Notes: a model not told the origin generated them from the letters alone. A stretch of DNA of 37,965 bases from an uncultured Clostridia bacterium (GCA_947631855.1 CANRMX010000020.1:1-37965); one strand, 5' to 3'. Positions 6,936 to 16,470 are shown, counted from the first letter of the stretch. Numbers and translations: made by a program.

Positions 6936-6970
6936 ACGCAAAAAGGCCCGGAGGGTCGCTCCGGGTCTTT
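6936..6970 (-). terminator. Intrinsic terminator of the coat gene pair
   Basis: On the minus strand a GC stem (ACCCGGAG paired with CTCCGGGC) is followed by TTTTTGC. It lies 12 nt after the stop of the gene at 6982-7254. Confidence 0.75.
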
Positions 6971-6981
6971 CCGCGCCCGCT

Positions 6982-7254
6982 CTACCGGCCGCTGCCGGCG
7001 GCCTGGGCGTTTGCCTGGGAATACTTGTCCCGCACCTTCAGGATCTGCTTCTGCTCCGCTTTCTCGGAGGGATACCAGCCCTTCTGGCTCATCTTGCGGT
7101 AGATTTCGTCCTGCATACACAGCGCGTCGTTGAGCGCGGCGCTGAACGCCTGATGCACGCTGCCGGTGGCGGATTCCAGCGCGCCGTGCAGGAACAGGTC
7201 GCACACGCCCTTCTCGGTGAGGAGCAGGTTCTCCATGATCTGCCTGTCGTCCAT
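6982..7254 (-). CDS. CotF-like spore coat protein
   Basis: A 90-residue acidic helical protein. MENLLLTEKGVCDLFLHGAL, the central helix AFSAALNDALCMQDEIYRKM and the C-terminal QKGWYPSEKAEQ fit the coat F family (CotF domain), in which the GWYP motif is characteristic. Such proteins are made in the mother cell and deposited in the spore coat. The ATG at 7254 has an AAAGGAA sequence upstream; a longer frame lacks support. It lies 22 nt after the small coat gene at 7277-7450 and shares its transcript, ended by the terminator at 6936-6970. No clear sporulation sigma promoter was recognised. Confidence 0.83.
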   Translation of the reverse strand: MDDRQIMENLLLTEKGVCDLFLHGALESATGSVHQAFSAALNDALCMQDEIYRKMSQKGWYPSEKAEQKQILKVRDKYSQANAQAAGSGR

Positions 7255-7276
7255 GGTTCCATTCCTTTCCGTTGGT

Positions 7277-7450
7277 TTACACCAGATTGTAAAATTGCCC
7301 AAACACCTTCCGGTGGCGGTCGCACAGCTGGCGGACATATCCGCGCAGGTCCTCGTCCTGAAGGCGGTCGGCGGCCTCCCGGCACTGGGTCATAAAAAAT
7401 TCCTCGTGGCCCAGCGCGTCCTCGATATAGAGCAGCTCCTTGGGGCTCAT
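7277..7450 (-). CDS. Small CotF-associated protein, probably a spore coat component
   Basis: A 57-residue protein with a strong AGGAGGG ribosome binding site before its ATG at 7450. It reads as two amphipathic helices (LLYIEDALGHEEFFMTQCRE and YVRQLCDRHRKVFGQFYNLV). This resembles the small partner usually found upstream of CotF-like genes in Clostridia and overlaps the helical part of the coat F domain. It is probably co-transcribed with the gene at 6982-7254, and the two proteins may form one helical bundle in the coat. The assignment rests on gene context and helix pattern rather than a firm motif. Confidence 0.7.
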   Translation of the reverse strand: MSPKELLYIEDALGHEEFFMTQCREAADRLQDEDLRGYVRQLCDRHRKVFGQFYNLV

Positions 7451-7524
7451 AGGGCTCCCTCCTTCCCAAAGATTTCGTACAGGAGCAGGATGCCCAAAAT
7501 TCCCGCCATCTATGCGGGAAGCCC

Positions 7525-7553
7525 TTGACTTTTTTTCCATTCGGTGCGAAAAT
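7525..7553 (+). promoter_or_regulatory. Possible promoter of mscL
   Basis: TTGACT at 7525-7530 is followed after 17 nt by GAAAAT (7548-7553), a poor -10 box. A hairpin pairing 7500-7506 with 7514-7520 lies just upstream. Confidence 0.4.
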
Positions 7554-7594
7554 AAGAAAAGAACGTCCAATTCTTTCCTGCGGAGGCAAGCAAT

Positions 7595-8002
7595 ATGAAA
7601 AAATTCCTGTCCGAATTCAAAGCGTTCATCTCCCGTGGCAACGTGGTCGATCTGGCCGTCGGCGTGATCATCGGCGGCGCGTTCACCGCCATCGTCAACT
7701 CCCTGGTCAACGACCTGGTCACGCCCCTGCTGGGGCTGATCACCGGCGGCACGGACTTTACTTCCCTGACCTTCGGGTTCAGAGGGGCGCAGTTCGCCTA
7801 TGGCTCGTTCATCTCGGCCATCATCAATTTCCTGCTGATCGCCCTGGTGCTGTTCTGCATCATCAAGGTCATCAACACCCTGCACAGGGAGAAGGAAGAG
7901 GAGCCCGCCGCGCCCACCACCAAGATCTGCCCCTACTGCAAGAGCGAGATCGACATCGACGCCACCCGCTGCCCCCACTGCACTTCCCAGCTGGATAAAT
8001 AA
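7595..8002 (+). CDS. mscL: Large-conductance mechanosensitive channel MscL with C-terminal zinc ribbon
   Basis: A 135-residue homopentameric channel of the cytoplasmic membrane that opens under membrane tension to release solutes during hypo-osmotic shock. The N-terminal helix, the first span with [17 protein letters not shown], and the second span [20 protein letters not shown] are typical. The usual C-terminal helix is replaced or extended by a linker and a zinc-ribbon-like tail with C112, C115, C126 and C129 (CPYC and CPHC). The ATG at 7595 has GGAGG 8 nt upstream. A good terminator follows. The gene stands next to the Trk potassium system, so both ends of osmoregulation are encoded together. 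Confidence 0.95.
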   Translation: MKKFLSEFKAFISRGNVVDLAVGVIIGGAFTAIVNSLVNDLVTPLLGLITGGTDFTSLTFGFRGAQFAYGSFISAIINFLLIALVLFCIIKVINTLHREKEEEPAAPTTKICPYCKSEIDIDATRCPHCTSQLDK

Positions 8003-8022
8003 GCGGAAAATAAATCGAATTT

Positions 8023-8065
8023 CCGGGGACATCCTCAAAAAAGGGATTGTCCCCGGTTTCCTTTT
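8023..8065 (+). terminator. Intrinsic terminator of mscL
   Basis: CCGGGGACA (8023-8031) pairs with TGTCCCCGG (8048-8056) over a 16-nt loop and is followed by TTTCCTTTT. The right arm overlaps the proposed -35 box of trkA. Confidence 0.75.
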
Positions 8066-8075
8066 GTGCTAATAT
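8047..8075 (+). promoter_or_regulatory. Possible promoter of trkA-trkH
   Basis: TTGTCC (8047-8052) and TAATAT (8070-8075) are separated by 17 nt. The resulting leader of about 60 nt contains a short hairpin pairing GCCGGG with CCCGGC (about 8083-8100). It is too short for a ydaO-type c-di-AMP riboswitch. Confidence 0.5.
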
Positions 8076-8144
8076 AGTGAAATAGCCGGGGTCGTACCCG
8101 GCCCGTAAAAAGAGCGCAAACTGCGGAAAGAAGACGCGGATCTT

Positions 8145-9512
8145 ATGAAAATAGTCATTGTGGGAGACGGCAAGGTGGGCTCCGCCCTGACGGTGCAGCT
8201 GGCCAAGGAGGGCCACGATGTGGTGGTCATCGACAGCAACCGCATGGTGCTGCAGGAGACCCAGCAGTATCTGGATGTGAACGTGATCCACGGCAACGGC
8301 GCGCTGATGCGCATCCAGAAGATGGCGGATGTGGACAACAGCGACCTGCTCATCGCGGCCACCTCCGCCGACGAGACCAACCTGCTGTGCTGTATGCTGG
8401 CCCGGCGATTGGGCTGCAAGCGCACCATCGCCCGGGTGCGCAACCCGGAATTCTCCGCCCAGCTGTACCTGCTGCGGGAAGATCTGGGCCTGAATATGTT
8501 CATCAATCCCGAGGGCACCACCGCCCGGGAGATCTACCGGCTGCTGCAATTCCCCAGCTTCCTCAAGCGGGACAGCTTCGCCAAGGGCCGGGCGGAGATC
8601 GTGGAGCTGGAGATTCGGGAGGACAGCCCCTTAAACGGCGTCCGGCTCATCGACCTCTCCAAGGTGGTGAAGGTGAAGGTGCTGGTGTGCGCCGTGGTGC
8701 GTGGGAACGAAGTGTTCATCTCCAATTCCGGCGGATTCACCCTGGCCGCCGGCGACCGCATTTCCGTCACCGCTTCCTCCGGCGATCTGGCCAAGTTCAT
8801 CCGCAGCCTGGGCATCGAGCGCAAAAAGATTCGGGACGCCATGATCATCGGCGGCAGCCGCATCGCCGTGTACCTGGCCGAGAGCCTGGTGCAGTCCGGG
8901 GTGAAGGTGAAGCTCATCGAGATCGACGAGGAGCGCTGCAACGAGCTGGCCATCACCCTGCCCAAGGTCAACGTGGTCAACGCCGACGGCTCCGACAAGA
9001 ACGTGCTGGATTCCGAGGGCATCGCCCAAACCGACGCGGTGATCACCCTCACCGATATCGACGAGATCAACCTCATCATCTCCATGTATGCTAATTTCCT
9101 GGGGGTGTACCGGGGCATCACCAAGATCAACCGCACCGAGTACAGCGAGGTGCTCAACGACAAGGGCATCGACTGCGTGGTCAGCCCCAAGGACCTGTGC
9201 AGCAGCGAGATCCTCCGGTACGTCCGGGCGCTGGACAACCGCAAGGGCGAGACCATGCTGTCCCTCCACCGCATCGTGGACGACCGGGTGGAGGCCCTGG
9301 AATTCCGCGCGGGCAAGGACCTGCCCCAGCTGGGGCGGCCCCTTTCCCAGCTGCACTTCAAGCCCAACACCCTCATCGCCTGCCTCAGCCGCCGTGGCAA
9401 GATCATCATTCCCCAGGGCAGCGACTGCATCGAGGAGGACGATACCGTGGTGGTGGTCTCTCTGAGCGACCACGGGGTCAACCACCTGGGCGACATCTTC
9501 GCGGAGGGCTGA
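8145..9512 (+). CDS. trkA: Trk potassium uptake regulatory subunit TrkA
   Basis: A 455-residue cytoplasmic subunit that binds nucleotides and gates the TrkH K+ channel. It has the doubled RCK architecture. The first Rossmann domain holds GDGKVG (7-12) and D30, a pattern that binds NAD(H) or ATP/ADP. A first RCK_C domain follows at about 135-220, a second Rossmann domain (starting DAMIIGGSRIAVYLAESL) at about 225-340, and a second RCK_C domain to the end. The length equals the full-size TrkA of other bacteria. The ribosome binding site is weak (AAAGAAG). trkH begins 4 nt after the stop, so the two genes form an operon. Confidence 0.96.
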   Translation: MKIVIVGDGKVGSALTVQLAKEGHDVVVIDSNRMVLQETQQYLDVNVIHGNGALMRIQKMADVDNSDLLIAATSADETNLLCCMLARRLGCKRTIARVRNPEFSAQLYLLREDLGLNMFINPEGTTAREIYRLLQFPSFLKRDSFAKGRAEIVELEIREDSPLNGVRLIDLSKVVKVKVLVCAVVRGNEVFISNSGGFTLAAGDRISVTASSGDLAKFIRSLGIERKKIRDAMIIGGSRIAVYLAESLVQSGVKVKLIEIDEERCNELAITLPKVNVVNADGSDKNVLDSEGIAQTDAVITLTDIDEINLIISMYANFLGVYRGITKINRTEYSEVLNDKGIDCVVSPKDLCSSEILRYVRALDNRKGETMLSLHRIVDDRVEALEFRAGKDLPQLGRPLSQLHFKPNTLIACLSRRGKIIIPQGSDCIEEDDTVVVVSLSDHGVNHLGDIFAEG

Positions 9513-9516
9513 GCCT

Positions 9517-10965
<1,449 letters not shown>

Positions 10966-10989
10966 ATTCCATTCTATATGATTTTTATT

Positions 10990-11025
10990 CCCCCTGCGCC
11001 TTCCCGGTTCAGGGGGCTTTTCTTT
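10990..11025 (+). terminator. Intrinsic terminator of trkA-trkH
   Basis: CCCCCTG (10990-10996) pairs with CAGGGGG (11010-11016), followed by CTTTTCTTT. The right arm overlaps the stop codon of the convergent regulator gene at 11009. Confidence 0.75.
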
Positions 11026-11431
11026 GCTCCAGGAAGCGCTCCAGATTCTCCACCGTCTTGCGGGAGAGGAAGTGCTCCACCTTTTCCACCTCCTCCAGAT
11101 CGGCCTCCCCGCCGTTGATCGCCCCCAGCAGCCGCCGGGCCAGCTCGTGGCGGCGCACCAGATACCGCCCCACCTGTGCGCCCAGCGGCGTGAGGGTGAT
11201 ATACCCGTACCGCGGGAATCGGATCAGCTCCGCCGCCCGCAGGTTCCCCGCCATCTTGGAGGCCGAGGAGGGCTGGACATGCAGCGCCCTGGCCAGCTCC
11301 GAGATGCGCACCGCCGCCTCTCCCTGGGAGATGCGGAAGATCATCTCCAGATAATCCTCCATGGCCGCCGACAGCCCGCCTCTTTCCAGCAGCATATAAC
11401 CTTTCAGCGTGTAGAAGCCCCCGTCCCCCAA
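11009..11431 (-). CDS. MntR/DtxR-family metal-dependent transcriptional regulator
   Basis: A 140-residue repressor with an N-terminal winged helix and a dimerisation/metal-binding domain, without the C-terminal SH3 domain of DtxR; the size is that of Bacillus MntR. The MntR metal ligands D8, E11, H77, E99, E102 and H103 align by eye with D26, E29 (AMEDYLEMIF), H95 (RRHELARR), E116, E119 and H120 (EEVEKVEHFLS). It should therefore bind Mn2+ or Fe2+ and then DNA. A TTG at 11431 is taken as start because AGGAGGG lies at ideal distance; the first ATG (11395) has a poor site. It is divergent from a feoA-feoB pair and is the best candidate to bind the GTTAGC/GCTAAC dyads near 4495-5501. Confidence 0.9.
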   Translation of the reverse strand: MGDGGFYTLKGYMLLERGGLSAAMEDYLEMIFRISQGEAAVRISELARALHVQPSSASKMAGNLRAAELIRFPRYGYITLTPLGAQVGRYLVRRHELARRLLGAINGGEADLEEVEKVEHFLSRKTVENLERFLEQRKAP

Positions 11432-11528
11432 TCCGATCCCTCCTGTAACAGCTTTTCCATCCCGGGAATATAGTGACAGTGCAAGAAGTTTTCCTTTGCC
11501 TAACTTTTATTCGGGAGTGTGTTCAGAT

Positions 11529-11825
11529 ATGAATCGTGATATGGGACTTTCCGCCCTGGCCCCCGGCGAATCCGCCACGGTCAGCAGACTGATGGCTTCC
11601 GGCGGCATCCGCCGGCGTTTGCAGGACCTGGGGCTCATCCCCGGCGCCCGGGTGGAGTGCGTGGGCATCAGCCCCTTGGGCGACCCCGCCGCCTATCTCA
11701 TCCGGGGCACGGTGATCGCCCTGCGCCGGGCCGACGCTGCCGGGGTGCGGGTGGTGGGCTGTGCGCCGGAAGCCGCCCCGGCCCAAAGCGGCGTTCCGGC
11801 TTCTGTCCGCCGGGCGGCGGGTTAG
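11529..11825 (+). CDS. feoA: FeoA family protein of the second feo operon
   Basis: A 98-residue FeoA-domain protein. The family pattern is present: LAPGESATVSRLMASGGIRR, RLQDLGLIPGARVECVGISP and LGDPAAYLIRGTVIALRRAD. A low-complexity Ala-rich tail of about 25 residues follows and is unusual. The ATG at 11529 has a GGGAG sequence upstream; an earlier TTG lacks support. feoB starts 9 nt downstream, so the two are co-transcribed. The intergenic region toward the divergent regulator shows only a weak half-site (GCCTAAC at 11498-11504) and no clear dyad. Confidence 0.9.
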   Translation: MNRDMGLSALAPGESATVSRLMASGGIRRRLQDLGLIPGARVECVGISPLGDPAAYLIRGTVIALRRADAAGVRVVGCAPEAAPAQSGVPASVRRAAG

Positions 11826-11834
11826 GAGGCCGAT

Positions 11835-13958
11835 ATGGAAACCGTGAGCCTTTCCATCCGCAGGCGTTCCCCCGAAAGTCGGGTGATCGCCCTGGCCGGC
11901 AACCCCAATGTGGGAAAAAGCACCGTGTTCAACGCCCTCACCGGCCTGCACCAGCACACGGGCAACTGGCCGGGCAAGACCGTGACCAATGCCCAGGGCA
12001 GCTGCACCTTCCACGGCCGGGAGTACATTCTGGCCGACCTGCCCGGATGCTACTCCCTGCTGAGCCATTCCGCCGAGGAGGAGGCCGCCCGGGATTTCAT
12101 CTGCTTCGGCGAGAGCGACGGCGCGGTGATCGTCTGCGACGCCACCTGTCTGGAGCGCAACCTGATTTTAGCCCTGCAGGTGCTAGAGATCACCGGCAAG
12201 GCGGTGCTCTGCGTCAATCTGCTGGACGAAGCCCGGCGCAAGGGCATCGGGGTCGATCTGGAGGAGCTTTCCCTGCTGCTGGGGATCCCCGTCACCGGCG
12301 CGGCCGCCCGAAGCGGCCAGGGGCTGGACGATCTCCTCTCTGCCGTGGAGCAGGTGGCCGTGGGCGGCGTGGAGCGCTCCGCCGACTACCCGCCGGTAAC
12401 GTACCCCGCCCCCATCGAAGCGGCCATCGCCAAGCTGCTGCCCGCCGCCACCGCCCTCTGCGGCCAGCGGCTCTCGCCCCGTTGGCTGGCGGTGCGGATG
12501 CTTTCCGGCGGGGACGATTCCCTGCAATCGCAAGTCCGGGCCTATCTGGGCGTCACTCCGGGACACTATCCGCCCCTCAAATCCGCGCTTAAGGGGGCCC
12601 TGGAAGAATTAGCCGCTGCGGGCTATACCCAGTCCCAGGTGCAGGACGAAGTGGCGGCGGCCATCGTGCAGCAGGCGGAGCGCATCGCCCGGGCCACGGT
12701 GCAGGCGGCGGACAACGGCTACAGCCCCCGGGACCGCAAATTGGATCGGCTTTTCACCGGCCGGTGGACGGGATTCCCCATCCTGCTGCTGATGCTGCTG
12801 GGGATCTTCTGGCTCACCATCGTGGGGGCCAACGCGCCCTCCCGGCTCCTTTCCGACGGCCTGTTCTGGCTGGGCGGCAAGCTCAAGGCCCTGTGCGCGG
12901 CGGCGGGCGCGCCCCAGTGGCTCACGGGGCTCCTGACGGACGGCGTGTACAAGACGCTGGCCTGGGTGGTGTCGGTGATGCTGCCGCCCATGGCGATCTT
13001 CTTCCCGCTGTTCACCCTACTGGAAGATCTGGGCTATCTGCCCCGGGTGGCCTTCAATCTGGACCGGTGCTTCCAGAAGTGCGGGGCCTGCGGCAAGCAG
13101 GCGCTGACCACGGCCATGGGCTTCGGGTGCAACGCCGTAGGCGTCACGGGCTGCGCGATCATCGATTCCCCACGGGAACGGCTGATTGCCGCGGTGACCA
13201 ACAGCTTCGTGCCCTGCAACGGCCGGCTACCCATGCTGATCTCCCTGATCTCCATGTTTTTCGTGGGCACGGCGGTGGGATTCGGCAGCTCGGTGCTGTC
13301 GGCGGCGGCGCTGCTGGCGCTGATCCTGCTGGGCATCGCCATGACCTTCCTCACCGCCCGGGTGCTTTCCGCCACCCTGCTCAAGGGCACGCCCTCCTCC
13401 TTCGCGCTGGAGCTTCCGCCCTACCGCCGGCCCCAGATCGGCAAGGTGATCCTCCGCTCGGTGCTGGACAGGACGCTGTTCGTGCTGGGCCGGGCGGCGG
13501 CGGTGGCGGCACCGGCAGGGCTGGTGATCTGGCTCATGGCCAATCTCCGGGTGGGCGGGGCCACGGTGCTTGCCCACTGCTGCGGGTTTCTCGATCCCTT
13601 CGCCCGGCTCTTCGGCCTGGACGGCGTGATCCTGTTGGCGTTCCTGCTGGGCTGGCCGGCCAATGAGATCGTGGTGCCCATCATCATCATGGCCTACACG
13701 GCCCAGGGCAGTCTGGTGGAGATGACCGATCTCAACGCCCTGCGGACGCTGCTCACCCAAAACGGCTGGACCTGGGTGACGGCCCTGTGCACCATGCTTT
13801 TCTCCCTGATGCACTGGCCCTGCTCCACCACCTGCCTCACTCTATATAAAGAAACCAAATCCCTCAAGTGGACGGCGCTGGGGATTCTGCTCCCCACCCT
13901 CTGCGGGCTGGCCCTGTGCTTTCTCACCGCCACGGCGGCCCGGCTGCTGGGCTTCTGA
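11835..13958 (+). CDS. feoB: FeoB-type divalent metal transporter (second paralogue)
   Basis: A 707-residue membrane transporter with an N-terminal G domain: G1 GNPNVGKS (22-29), G3 DLPG (68-71) and G4 NLLD (128-131). The Gate regions include GFGCNAVGVTGCAIIDSPRE and FVPCNGRLPMLI. It is shorter than the FeoB at 1965 and lacks the acidic insertion. The Gate sequence GCNAVGVTG also differs from GCGVPGIMA there, so the two proteins belong to different FeoB branches. The branch with GCNAVGVTG includes FeoB2 proteins, one of which (Porphyromonas gingivalis FeoB2) is known to transport Mn2+. With the adjacent MntR-like gene, Mn2+ import is possible, but Fe2+ cannot be excluded. The start at 11835 has AGGAGG upstream. 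Confidence 0.93.
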   Translation: METVSLSIRRRSPESRVIALAGNPNVGKSTVFNALTGLHQHTGNWPGKTVTNAQGSCTFHGREYILADLPGCYSLLSHSAEEEAARDFICFGESDGAVIVCDATCLERNLILALQVLEITGKAVLCVNLLDEARRKGIGVDLEELSLLLGIPVTGAAARSGQGLDDLLSAVEQVAVGGVERSADYPPVTYPAPIEAAIAKLLPAATALCGQRLSPRWLAVRMLSGGDDSLQSQVRAYLGVTPGHYPPLKSALKGALEELAAAGYTQSQVQDEVAAAIVQQAERIARATVQAADNGYSPRDRKLDRLFTGRWTGFPILLLMLLGIFWLTIVGANAPSRLLSDGLFWLGGKLKALCAAAGAPQWLTGLLTDGVYKTLAWVVSVMLPPMAIFFPLFTLLEDLGYLPRVAFNLDRCFQKCGACGKQALTTAMGFGCNAVGVTGCAIIDSPRERLIAAVTNSFVPCNGRLPMLISLISMFFVGTAVGFGSSVLSAAALLALILLGIAMTFLTARVLSATLLKGTPSSFALELPPYRRPQIGKVILRSVLDRTLFVLGRAAAVAAPAGLVIWLMANLRVGGATVLAHCCGFLDPFARLFGLDGVILLAFLLGWPANEIVVPIIIMAYTAQGSLVEMTDLNALRTLLTQNGWTWVTALCTMLFSLMHWPCSTTCLTLYKETKSLKWTALGILLPTLCGLALCFLTATAARLLGF

Positions 13959-13974
13959 AAATTCCCGCCGCCCC

Positions 13975-14003
13975 TCGACTTTTCTCCCGCCCTGTGGTAT
14001 ACT
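13975..14003 (+). promoter_or_regulatory. Promoter of the GNAT gene at 14048
   Basis: TCGACT (13975-13980) and TATACT (13998-14003) are separated by 17 nt. The gene starts 45 nt downstream. Confidence 0.6.
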
Positions 14004-14047
14004 CATTCATGCGGTACGGAATCCCAAAAGCAAGGAGATTTATTTTT

Positions 14048-14560
14048 ATGGAATTCACAACAGCCCTCCCCGCCGACCTGCCCCAGTTGCGGGCGGTTTT
14101 CGGGGAGATCATCCGGGATATGGATGCCCACGGGATCGACATCTGGGACGACTACTATCCCTGCGCCCTGTTCCCGGGGGATATCGAAAATGGGCGGCTC
14201 CATCTGCTCCGGGACGGGGACGTGATCGTCGCGGCCTTTGCGCTGGAGGAAGAGCACCAAGGTGCGGAAAGCATGGATTGGCGGATTACCGGGAAAGCCC
14301 TCTATTTTGACCGCTTCGGCGTGAAGGTCGCCTACCGGCGGCGGGGGCTGGGCGGCGCAGTCCTCCGGGAGGCGGTGAAGCTGGCCCGGGAAAGGGGTGC
14401 GGACGCCCTGCGGCTTTTTGTCGTGGACCGCAACCTCCCGGCGCTGGCCCTCTATGAACGCAGCGGCTTCCGCCGTGCCCCGGGGATATACGGGGAACAG
14501 ATCGACGAGGAAACCACCCTGTGGGAATACGGGTATGAGCTCGAAACGAACTGCCCATAA
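14048..14560 (+). CDS. GNAT family N-acetyltransferase
   Basis: A 170-residue acetyl-CoA-dependent acetyltransferase; the substrate is unknown. The acetyl-CoA binding stretch is VKVAYRRRGLGGAVLREAV, where RRRGLGG fits the R-x-x-G-x-G/A loop. The final motif NLPALALYERSGFRR is the usual N-x-x-A-x-x-x-Y-x-x-x-GF. Its N-terminal half (LPADLPQLRAVFGEIIRDMD) resembles enzymes that act on small molecules. The ATG at 14048 has AAGGAG upstream and a promoter at 13975-14003. A strong terminator follows. It is not closely similar to the GNAT gene at 217-699. Confidence 0.9.
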   Translation: MEFTTALPADLPQLRAVFGEIIRDMDAHGIDIWDDYYPCALFPGDIENGRLHLLRDGDVIVAAFALEEEHQGAESMDWRITGKALYFDRFGVKVAYRRRGLGGAVLREAVKLARERGADALRLFVVDRNLPALALYERSGFRRAPGIYGEQIDEETTLWEYGYELETNCP

Positions 14561-14565
14561 AGAAT

Positions 14566-14599
14566 CGGCGCTGGGATCGCTCCCGGCGCCGGTTTTTAT
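14566..14599 (+). terminator. Intrinsic terminator between the GNAT and nhaC genes
   Basis: An 11-bp stem with one G-T pair (14566-14576 with 14581-14591) and a TCGC loop is followed by GTTTTTAT. It ends the plus-strand gene. Confidence 0.85.
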
Positions 14600-14614
14600 A
14601 CTGATAAGGATTGC

Positions 14615-16273
14615 TTACGCGTTCTGCTTCTTCACGAACCTGCTGGCCAGATAGATCACCGCGCCCAGCAGCACCAGGGTGATGGGCGTGGCCACCATGG
14701 CCACCGGGCTGCCGGTGAAGTAGCCGATCACTCCGGCGATGAGATACCCCACCGCGCACACGCCTGCGCAGGTGAAGGCATAGGGGATCTGCGTGGTCAC
14801 GTGATTCACGTGGAAGCAGTGCGCCCCGGCCGAGGCCATGATGGTGGTGTCGGAGATGGGCGAGCAGTGGTCGCCGCAGACAGCGCCGGCCAGGCAGGCC
14901 GCGATGGCGATGACCAGCATCTCGTAGGAATTGGCGAACACGTTGCACACGATGGGGATCAGGATGGAGAAGGTGCCCCAGCTGGTGCCGGTGGAGAAGG
15001 CCAGGAACACCGCCACGATGAAGATCAGGCAGGGCAGGAAGATCTGCACCGCCCCGGCGGAGGAGGCCACCACGTCCCGGATGTAATCGGCGGCGCCCAG
15101 CAGGCCGGTCATGCCGGAGAGGTTCCAGGCCATGATGAGGATGATCATGGGCGCGCACATGGAGCGGAAGCCCGCGGGGAAGCACTCCATGAATTCCTTA
15201 AAGGTGACCACGCCCCGGAACATATACAGGAAGAAGGTGAAGATCACCGTGACGAAGCTGCCGAACACCAGCCCCATGGCGGAGTTGGAATCGGCAAAGG
15301 CGTCGATAAAGCCCACGCCGTCGAAGAAGCCGCCGGTGTAGACGATGCCGATGATGCAGGTGACGATCAGCACCACCACGGGCAGCACCAGGTCGATCAC
15401 CTTGCCCTTGGAGGAGGGCACCTCGTCGTCCGCGTCCTGGAAGGGCCGGTCGGGGGTGGTGAACAGGTCGCCCTTCTGGGCGTTGGCCTCATGCAGCTTC
15501 ATGGGGCCGTAATCCAGCTTCAGGGTGACGATGAGCAACATCATCACGATGGTACCCAACGCGTACAGGTTATAGGGGATGGTGCGCAGGAACATCTCGA
15601 AGCCGTTGATGCCGGAATCGGCGGGGACGGAATATGTAACGGCGGCGGCCCAGCTGGAGATGGGCGCGATGATGCACACCGGGGCGGCGGTGGCGTCGAT
15701 CAGATAGGCCAGCTTGGCCCGGGAGACCTGGTGCCGGTCGGTGATCGGGCGGATCACGGAGCCCACGGTCATGCAGTTGAAGCCGTCGTCCACGAAGATC
15801 AGCACGCCCAGCAGGATGGTGGCCAGCTGCGCCCCCACCCGGCTCTTGATGTGCTGGGAGGCCCAGCGCCCGAAGGCCGCGGAGCCCCCGGCCTTGTTCA
15901 TCAACGCCACCAGAGAGCCCAGCAGCACCACGAACACCAGGATGCTGGCGTTCTGCACCGTGGCGATGTTGTTGACAAACCCGCCCTCCTCGCTGTAGAG
16001 GATGGTGTTCATGGCCAGCTCCAGGTTGCCGTTGGCGTAGAGCAGGCCGCCGGACAGGATGCCCATAAAGAGGGAGAAGTACACTTCCTTGGTGATCAGC
16101 GCCAGGGCGATGGCGATGACGGGGGGCAGCAGCGCCCAGATGCTCTGATACACGCCGGGGGTGTAGCCCTCGCCCGCCTCAGAGGGCGTGCGGCCGGTGA
16201 CGAACACCAGCACGGCAAAGCCCACCAGGGCCAGGATCAGCGCAACGGTGCGAATCCGCTTTTTTTGTTGCAT
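14615..16273 (-). CDS. Na+/H+ antiporter NhaC family protein
   Basis: A 552-residue transporter of the cytoplasmic membrane with about twelve hydrophobic spans. The family signature is seen in ALLPPVIAIALALITKEVYF, ILLGVLIFVDDGFNCMTVGS, SSWAAAVTYSVPADSGINGF and CGDHCSPISDTTIMASAGAH. The last two resemble conserved metal/proton-binding parts of NhaC-type proteins. The substrate could be Na+ against H+, or an amino acid or dicarboxylate exchange, as is known in this superfamily. ATG 16273 was chosen over a TTG 21 nt upstream because an AAAGGATG site sits just before it. It has its own sigma-A promoter and convergent neighbours, so it is a single-gene unit. Confidence 0.92.
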   Translation of the reverse strand: MQQKKRIRTVALILALVGFAVLVFVTGRTPSEAGEGYTPGVYQSIWALLPPVIAIALALITKEVYFSLFMGILSGGLLYANGNLELAMNTILYSEEGGFVNNIATVQNASILVFVVLLGSLVALMNKAGGSAAFGRWASQHIKSRVGAQLATILLGVLIFVDDGFNCMTVGSVIRPITDRHQVSRAKLAYLIDATAAPVCIIAPISSWAAAVTYSVPADSGINGFEMFLRTIPYNLYALGTIVMMLLIVTLKLDYGPMKLHEANAQKGDLFTTPDRPFQDADDEVPSSKGKVIDLVLPVVVLIVTCIIGIVYTGGFFDGVGFIDAFADSNSAMGLVFGSFVTVIFTFFLYMFRGVVTFKEFMECFPAGFRSMCAPMIILIMAWNLSGMTGLLGAADYIRDVVASSAGAVQIFLPCLIFIVAVFLAFSTGTSWGTFSILIPIVCNVFANSYEMLVIAIAACLAGAVCGDHCSPISDTTIMASAGAHCFHVNHVTTQIPYAFTCAGVCAVGYLIAGVIGYFTGSPVAMVATPITLVLLGAVIYLASRFVKKQNA

Positions 16274-16320
16274 GGTCGGTTCATCCTTTCTCAAAGGGAT
16301 AATTCGTTCGTATGCAATCT

Positions 16321-16349
16321 ATTATACGCGGAAGGTCGGGCAAAGTCAA
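16321..16349 (-). promoter_or_regulatory. Sigma-A promoter of the nhaC gene
   Basis: On the minus strand TTGACT (16344-16349) and a perfect TATAAT (16321-16326) are separated by 17 nt. It lies 48 nt upstream of the start codon. Confidence 0.8.
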
Positions 16350-16470
16350 TATACTTTCCTGTGATTTATAGCCGAATCATACGGTCAAGTGATCAAATCC
16401 AAAAAGCCGGATAAATAACAGCCCCTTTCCGGGAAACACTGATAGTAACCCTTGAAAGGAGCTGATCAAC

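Noticed and set aside
8076-8144. ydaO-type c-di-AMP riboswitch before trkA
   Set aside because: The leader is about 60 nt with one short hairpin, far too short for that riboswitch.
11434-11528. DtxR-type dyad between the MntR-like gene and the second feoA
   Set aside because: Only a half-site GCCTAAC is seen; no symmetric partner could be found.
14801-16414. 537-codon open frame opposite nhaC
   Set aside because: It mirrors nhaC, is His-rich and Gly-rich, and has no family resemblance.
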